Below are positions 22,962 through 26,799 of a stretch of 26,799 nt of DNA, in pieces. The notes below the pieces were generated by a model that worked only from the letters and a program-made list of their open reading frames with translations, made no database searches and was not told the DNA's origin. The position numbers and the translations under genes were made by a program. The stretch covers positions 1-26,799 of the forward strand of contig QMQS01000003.1 in the NCBI GenBank assembly GCA_003650585.1, given 5' to 3'. The DNA comes from Candidatus Woesearchaeota archaeon. Its GTDB lineage: Archaea > Nanobdellota > Nanobdellia > Woesearchaeales > B29-G15. How positions within the stretch are numbered: position 1 is the stretch's first letter; every line of letters begins with the position of its first letter.

Positions 22962-22967
22962 TTTAAA
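22962..22967 (+). promoter_or_regulatory. TATA box of the 123-residue orphan gene
   Basis: TTTAAA within CTTTAAAAAC is centred 25.5 nt before ATG 22990, a leaderless arrangement. Confidence 0.65.
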
Positions 22968-22989
22968 AACAAGGCACACCCACTACTAA

Positions 22990-23361
22990 ATGAAAACCAT
23001 GAATTCTTCACAAGAGAGTGGTCTAGAGAAACTCTGTGACGAGCCCACAAAAGGGCTGGTGGCTGTAGTTGGTAGACTCGGTGAGAGGGTAAAGAGGATT
23101 ACCTCTAGCACCCTCTTGAGGTATCACGGACAGCTGTCCCGTTTGACACTCCCCTTTGGCTGGCAAATGATGCTAACAGAGATGGCTACAGATGTTGCCA
23201 AGTCTGAGAGGATGCGTAGGATAGCTAAGTATGCTGTACCTGCTTCTATGGTGGGGGTCTACTTTAGTGCCTTTAATTATTTAGCCAGGATAACATCACA
23301 CGCACCAAATCTGCTTGGGTATGCGAAAAACCTTGGCTCGAGACTGAGTATGCTGCGATAA
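22990..23361 (+). CDS. Small hypothetical protein with one probable membrane segment
   Basis: I do not recognise this 123-residue protein. The first ~75 residues are polar and mixed-charge, with a helix-prone stretch GLVAVVGRLGERVKRITSSTLLRYHGQLSRL. Residues ~80-98 (YAVPASMVGVYFSAFNYLA) form one moderately hydrophobic segment, possibly a membrane helix or amphipathic anchor, followed by a short basic end. A well-spaced TATA box in front and normal codon use support a real gene. It stands alone between the divergent MBL gene and the SRP RNA promoter, with no operon partner. The function is unknown. Confidence 0.65.
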   Translation: MKTMNSSQESGLEKLCDEPTKGLVAVVGRLGERVKRITSSTLLRYHGQLSRLTLPFGWQMMLTEMATDVAKSERMRRIAKYAVPASMVGVYFSAFNYLARITSHAPNLLGYAKNLGSRLSMLR

Positions 23362-23377
23362 GCTTCTATACGAAATC

Positions 23378-23385
23378 TTTAAAAA
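23378..23385 (+). promoter_or_regulatory. TATA box of the SRP RNA gene
   Basis: TTTAAAAA has its core centred at 23380.5, which predicts transcription starting near 23405-23408, exactly where helix 1 of the SRP RNA begins. Confidence 0.7.
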
Positions 23386-23405
23386 TCATCATTGGCTTTT
23401 CTTGC

Positions 23406-23681
23406 TCGGGCAGGCTAGACCGGGTGGTTAGCCCTCACCTGTAACTGCAAACGGGCTTTATGGCAGGGTCGAAGCTGAACTGAGGTTTGATTCCTGTTTT
23501 GGGGTCCCTGTTCGGACGATGAGACCCTGTCCTGCAGGGTGGTTCTATAAAGGAACCGAGTCAGGTCAGGGATGAAGCAGCTCTAACTTTTTAGAACCAC
23601 GCTTGTGGGGTTGCGGGGTTGAGAAAGTTCAGGGGGTGCCTCACTACAGGTGTCAAGCCGATGTGAGGCGTGCCTGCCCAT
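23406..23681 (+). ncRNA. ffs: Signal recognition particle (7S) RNA
   Basis: This ~275-nt RNA forms the SRP core that binds SRP54 and SRP19 and targets ribosomes to SecY. The ends pair as helix 1: GGGCAGGC (23408-23415) with GCCTGCCC (23672-23679). CTGAACT (23475-23481) pairs with AGTTCAG (23626-23632), as in helix 5. GGGTC (23502-23506) pairs with GACCC (23523-23527), as in helix 6. GTGGTTCTA (23539-23547) pairs with TAGAACCAC (23592-23600), enclosing the SRP54 site: GTCAGG, TCA, a GGGA tetraloop, TGA, AGCAGC (23560-23581). A TATA box sits 26 nt upstream and a T-rich tract follows. The boundaries are estimated to within a few nt. Confidence 0.92.
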
Positions 23682-23715
23682 TCCTATTTCTTCTTATGGT
23701 TTTTTATTCTTGTTC
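23681..23715 (+). terminator. T-rich terminator of the SRP RNA
   Basis: A pyrimidine-rich run follows helix 1, including six consecutive T at 23701-23706, typical for archaeal intrinsic termination. It lies just before the convergent gene ending at 23743. Confidence 0.5.
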
Positions 23716-23742
23716 ACCCCCCACCACTTGAAGTGCGGGCCT

Positions 23743-24819
23743 CTATTTTTCTTGTGGTGGTATAACCACATCATCAAGGGGTAGTGGAGGGGCCTCTTTT
23801 GGGGGTATGATAACATCCTCAAGTTGTGGCTTACCCCCACCCTTCCCTTTTTTATTGGGCCTTTTGGTACCCCCTACTGGTTTGAGGCCATCAAACCCCT
23901 CTGAACCAGGCGAGTCAGCTTTGTCCTCATCCCACACCCCAAACCAAGGCAAGCCCATTCTTTGATACTCTTCATGGGTTACAGGTGTGGGTGGTGGTTG
24001 ATGCCCTGTTATTTCTCTAAATCCTTCGCTATTAACAATATACACAACCACTCTCTCAGCTGGCCTCTTATTCCACACATCTAAGCCATAGGGGTCTGGG
24101 TAAATCTTTTGCTCTATTGCACCCCCGCGTCCAAGCCCCATAAGAGTTAGATTTGCGGCTTTCATCTGTTCAGCTCCCCTTGTTGGGTTTAACACATCAT
24201 TAAGATTGAAGCTAGATGTGCTGGGAGGCCATCCTCCACTCACTACATACTCTCTTGGTCTTGACTCTATCACCAACCTCTTACTCGGCTTTGGTGTGAA
24301 AATTCCGAACTGTATACCACCAAACTCTTCCTTCCCAGTGAGTTGGCTCTCTACTGTTTCACCCGAACCCAATTCTGCTGCCACAAATTGGTATACTTTG
24401 CCATCTATGGACTTCCACCCATCCAACCATGGCTGTGGCGGCACCACTAGGTAGTTCTGTGGTTCCTCAAGTTTAATCACCAACCTACCGGTTTTTGTGG
24501 TTGCTATCTCCTCACCTGTGATGGCATTTATGTGCCCTGCAGCAACAACTACTGCATATGGCTGAGAAAAGAAATGCCTCTGTGGAAAGTTTATCCACAT
24601 CGCCTCTTGGGGATACATTGGTATAAAAAACCCCTCCCTATCCCACTCTTTTGGTACACTAGACTTATAGTCTGCCACTCTGTATATGGGAAAGGGGCCT
24701 AGCCCTGCTGGCAACCTGTTTACTCTGTCATACGGAACCCTACATGTTCTCTGGAAGCTTATTCTCAGTCCAGCTAGCACAAGCTCTTCTAAAACCATAC
24801 CACCTCTATAGCGAGACAT
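23743..24819 (-). CDS. Conserved protein of unknown function (LPAGLG...QPWLDG family)
   Basis: I recognise this as a widespread uncharacterised family by memorable segments: RLPAGLGPFPIYRV, FFIPMYPQEAMWINF, YAVVVAAGHINAITGE, QNYLVVPPQPWLDG, and the later VYQFVAAELGSGETVESQLTGKEEFGGIQFGIF. The conserved part covers about residues 15-180. There is no signal peptide or membrane segment, and no catalytic motif I can name. The C-terminal ~75 residues are low-complexity Pro/Gly/Lys, ending with two near-copies of L-[ED]-D-V-[IV]-I-P-P-[KQ]-E. Start ATG 24819 lies ~22 nt from a TATA-like TTTTAAAA. It is a monocistronic gene beside the SRP RNA and divergent from an AbrB-PhoU regulator. Confidence 0.75.
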   Translation of the reverse strand: MSRYRGGMVLEELVLAGLRISFQRTCRVPYDRVNRLPAGLGPFPIYRVADYKSSVPKEWDREGFFIPMYPQEAMWINFPQRHFFSQPYAVVVAAGHINAITGEEIATTKTGRLVIKLEEPQNYLVVPPQPWLDGWKSIDGKVYQFVAAELGSGETVESQLTGKEEFGGIQFGIFTPKPSKRLVIESRPREYVVSGGWPPSTSSFNLNDVLNPTRGAEQMKAANLTLMGLGRGGAIEQKIYPDPYGLDVWNKRPAERVVVYIVNSEGFREITGHQPPPTPVTHEEYQRMGLPWFGVWDEDKADSPGSEGFDGLKPVGGTKRPNKKGKGGGKPQLEDVIIPPKEAPPLPLDDVVIPPQEK

Positions 24820-24837
24820 TTTGCATCACCCTTCGAG

Positions 24838-24845
24838 TTTTAAAA
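24838..24845 (-). promoter_or_regulatory. TATA-like box of the conserved unknown gene
   Basis: TTTTAAAA is centred 22.5 nt from ATG 24819, slightly short of the window's usual spacing. Confidence 0.45.
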
Positions 24846-24924
24846 TATGGATAAAAAGCTATAATGTATATATTTAATGGATATATTGTGTATATCAATA
24901 AACATTTGTGTATTTTTAGAAAGG

Positions 24925-24932
24925 TTTATAAA
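24925..24932 (+). promoter_or_regulatory. TATA box of the AbrB-PhoU gene
   Basis: TTTATAAA is centred 26.5 nt before ATG 24955 and decides against the longer upstream frame. Confidence 0.75.
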
Positions 24933-24954
24933 CTTGAGTTTGTTATTAAGCAAT

Positions 24955-25863
24955 ATGAAGAGAAGGATAGTCCAACATGGTTCATCATCCCTGACAATCA
25001 CTCTCCCTCGCAAATGGGTAAGGGTGATGGGTTTAGAGAAAGGGGACGAGTTAGAGGTTGAGATAGAAGGCTCAGACCTGGTTGTGTCAGCAAAACCCCG
25101 CTTTGCTTTAGAGAAGAAGGTTGTCACTGTTTCTGAGTTTGGTGTATTTACTAAGAATAACCTTGCACATCTCTATATGCTGGGATACGATGAGGTGGAA
25201 GTGCAGTTTCAGAATGAGAAGGGGCTTGAGGAGATAAAGGAGCGCGTGCTTGATTGTATTGGGTACGAGATAATAGAGCAAAAACCGAACAGGGTTTATA
25301 TTAAATCCATTGCCCACACACTTGAAGACGACTTTGATGTATTGCTCAGAAAGGTGTTCCTTGTCACGCTTGAGATGGGAAAAGAGTTGGTAGAGGCTTT
25401 AGCTCATAAAGAGTATCACAAACTGAAGGAAATAAGACACCAAGAATCCTTGAACAACAAATTTACAATGGCTTGTGCGAGAATTCTTAATAAGCGTGGT
25501 TATTCAAAGCACCCTAAACGCACCCTGCAAATGTACGAGTTGGTTAAGCATTTAGAGCGGGTTTGTGATGAATACAAATATATCTGTGACCTCTTTGTGG
25601 GCTACACCAAAGAAGTTTCTCCAGAGCTTTTGGAGTTTTTCTCCCAAGTTAACCAGTATTTTGAGAGGTTCTATGCTATGTTCTACAAATTCGATCCCCA
25701 ACACAAAGAATACATTTACAAAAAGAGGAAGGAACTAATAGCCAAAGGGAATGAGTTTATCTCAAACAACACAGGTAGGGAGGCTTTGTTGGTCCATTAC
25801 CTTGTTAATATTGTTGCTAAAACATACGATTGTGCCGGTGCTTACTTTGCTTTGATACTCTGA
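24955..25863 (+). CDS. AbrB-PhoU fusion regulator (phosphate uptake regulator type)
   Basis: The 302-residue protein starts with a SpoVT/AbrB swapped-hairpin DNA-binding domain (residues 1-47: RRIVQHGSSSLTITLPRKWVRVMGLEKGDELEVEIEG in two parts). An alpha/beta linker follows, then two PhoU-like helical bundles (about 125-302) with the repeated acidic/aromatic helices that in PhoU bind metal clusters. Archaeal proteins of this form are usually annotated as phosphate uptake regulators, but no Pst transporter or histidine kinase lies nearby, so the signal is uncertain. The start is fixed by the TATA box; the frame extends 26 codons upstream without a plausible start signal. Its 3' end overlaps the convergent kinase gene by 22 bp. 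Confidence 0.87.
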   Translation: MKRRIVQHGSSSLTITLPRKWVRVMGLEKGDELEVEIEGSDLVVSAKPRFALEKKVVTVSEFGVFTKNNLAHLYMLGYDEVEVQFQNEKGLEEIKERVLDCIGYEIIEQKPNRVYIKSIAHTLEDDFDVLLRKVFLVTLEMGKELVEALAHKEYHKLKEIRHQESLNNKFTMACARILNKRGYSKHPKRTLQMYELVKHLERVCDEYKYICDLFVGYTKEVSPELLEFFSQVNQYFERFYAMFYKFDPQHKEYIYKKRKELIAKGNEFISNNTGREALLVHYLVNIVAKTYDCAGAYFALIL

Positions 25864-26799
25864 GTGCAGTCCTTAAATATCTCCCTATATGGAGAGGCTT
25901 CTAGAAGCTGGTTAACCACTTCACCCAATCCACTGAGATGTTGCTCCAAGTTTGGATAGTGCTGGCTAAGTGTAGCCTTTAACCATAAGAACTCGTACAG
26001 ATGATAGAGTGCCTTCTCTCTCCTTTCGGGAGAACCCTCCAGTCCCACCGGAGTTTTGTTTGCCATCCAGAACTGGTCACCCAGTTTATAGAGATTAGTA
26101 AAGAGCAGCTCAAGTAGTATGTCTTGAGGCTCAAAGCTTAAACTTTGTGCGATTCCGAGACTTCTCGCTTGGCTGTTAAAGCTTTCCTTGTAGTCCTCTG
26201 CGAGCTCTTGAGCCCAAGTGGCCTGCTCGCTTTTTGATAGAGTCTCTCTCAATTGCTCGGTGTCCCTTAATAGGCACATAATGAACATTGCTAAATCCTC
26301 TACGGGATACCCAATGCGTGACATTTCCCAGTCAATGAAATACAGGTCCTCCAGGGAATGACCCACTCTTATATTTCTTGGACGCATGTCCCCATGAACG
26401 AATAGCATGGGCTCATTAAGCTCCCTTTCAAACCGCTTTACCGGTTCCAAGAGCATTTCTATTTCTGAGGATGAAAGCTCCAGTTTCAGTGGTTTTATCA
26501 ATCTCTCATAAAGTAGCTCTGATTTGTAAATCTTCTCGAGCTCAACTCCGTGATCATTGAGTTCCTTAAGAGCGTCTGTGCCAACAAGATTTACAGTGGC
26601 TATTAGCCCCACAATCTTTGGCAGAATCTCTCTGAGAGTTGCCACTCCCAGCAAGCTTATTACCTCTGAGAGGTCCTTTTCGCCTACACGCTCTAAGGCA
26701 ACGCCTTCTCTCATTGGGGACTTAAGGAATGCAAACCTATAATCAAACTCTTCACCCGAGTAGCCTATGGGCTGAGCTGTTGGAACATTTCTATTACCC
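25842..26799 (-). CDS. Aminoglycoside phosphotransferase/choline kinase-like enzyme (5' partial)
   Basis: This small-molecule kinase fold transfers phosphate from ATP to an alcohol substrate. The catalytic loop FVHGDMRPRNI (HGDxxxxN pattern) and the metal-binding YFIDWEMSRIGYPVEDLAMF (D-W-E) are intact. Beyond the first in-frame ATG (26714) the frame stays open to the window edge and reads NRNVPTAQPIGYS, the typical N-lobe segment before the hinge. The gene therefore continues past 26799 and ATG 26714 is internal. The nucleotide-binding N-terminus is out of view. The substrate cannot be inferred (sugar, choline, homoserine or drug-like alcohols are all possible). The 3' end overlaps the AbrB-PhoU gene by 22 bp. 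Confidence 0.85.
   Translation of the reverse strand, partial: GNRNVPTAQPIGYSGEEFDYRFAFLKSPMREGVALERVGEKDLSEVISLLGVATLREILPKIVGLIATVNLVGTDALKELNDHGVELEKIYKSELLYERLIKPLKLELSSSEIEMLLEPVKRFERELNEPMLFVHGDMRPRNIRVGHSLEDLYFIDWEMSRIGYPVEDLAMFIMCLLRDTEQLRETLSKSEQATWAQELAEDYKESFNSQARSLGIAQSLSFEPQDILLELLFTNLYKLGDQFWMANKTPVGLEGSPERREKALYHLYEFLWLKATLSQHYPNLEQHLSGLGEVVNQLLEASPYREIFKDCTQSIKAK

Noticed and set aside
25842..26714. Kinase start at ATG 26714
   Set aside because: The frame remains open to the right edge and the extra residues match the phosphotransferase N-lobe.
1..26799. CRISPR arrays, tRNA genes, insertion sequences or prophage genes
   Set aside because: No direct-repeat arrays with regular spacers, no tRNA T-arm or acceptor patterns and no transposase or integrase-like proteins were seen. 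Only the 48-nt intragenic repeat stands out.

Overview
The window is archaeal chromosomal DNA. The main evidence is a spc-type ribosomal operon in archaeal order with archaeal/eukaryotic-type proteins (eL32, eL19, eL34, eL14), SecY followed by a DUF106/EMC3-type insertase, PCNA, an archaeal RNase J, a presenilin-type protease, a class III (pilin-like) signal peptide and an SRP 7S RNA. Most transcription units start with a TATA-like box (TTTAAA or TTTATAAA) centred about 25-29 nt before the start codon, which implies leaderless mRNAs. Several operon-internal genes instead carry GGTGAT or GGAGG Shine-Dalgarno sites. The cysteine-rich secreted proteins and charged ribosomal tails would suit an uncultivated, possibly DPANN-like, lineage, but the window cannot prove this.

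Layout. Positions 1-6519 (+) hold uS8 (cut by the left edge), uL6, eL32, eL19, uL18, uS5, uL30, uL15, SecY and the insertase. A separate promoter drives eL34-eL14 (6556-7243). Positions 7245-9940 (-) form a sulfur-transfer operon: ArsR-type regulator, TtuA/Ncs6-like tRNA thiolase, cysteine desulfurase and IscU. Positions 10017-11849 (-) hold PCNA, an inositol monophosphatase-family enzyme and a small EF-Tu-domain-2-like protein. Divergent from PCNA, 11967-14645 (+) encodes a B-family DNA polymerase homologue that keeps its exonuclease motifs but has lost polymerase motifs A, B and part of C. Its 3' end overlaps RNase J (14539-15882, -).

Positions 15967-22085 (+) form a membrane and secreted block: presenilin-like GxGD protease, a YjbQ protein, a six-cysteine pilin-like protein, a 1072-residue secreted transglutaminase-like protein, and a membrane-anchored protein with cysteine-rich repeats. 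After these come an MBL-fold hydrolase (-), a small orphan membrane protein (+), the SRP RNA (about 23406-23681), a conserved protein of unknown function (-), an AbrB-PhoU-type regulator (+) and an APH/choline-kinase-like phosphotransferase (-) that runs off the right edge.

Functional links. Ribosome, translocon, insertase and SRP RNA together cover synthesis and membrane targeting. The sulfur operon links cysteine desulfuration, Fe-S assembly and tRNA thiolation. The strongest candidates for new biology are the catalytically dead PolB facing PCNA and the secreted transglutaminase/cysteine-repeat/pilin block.
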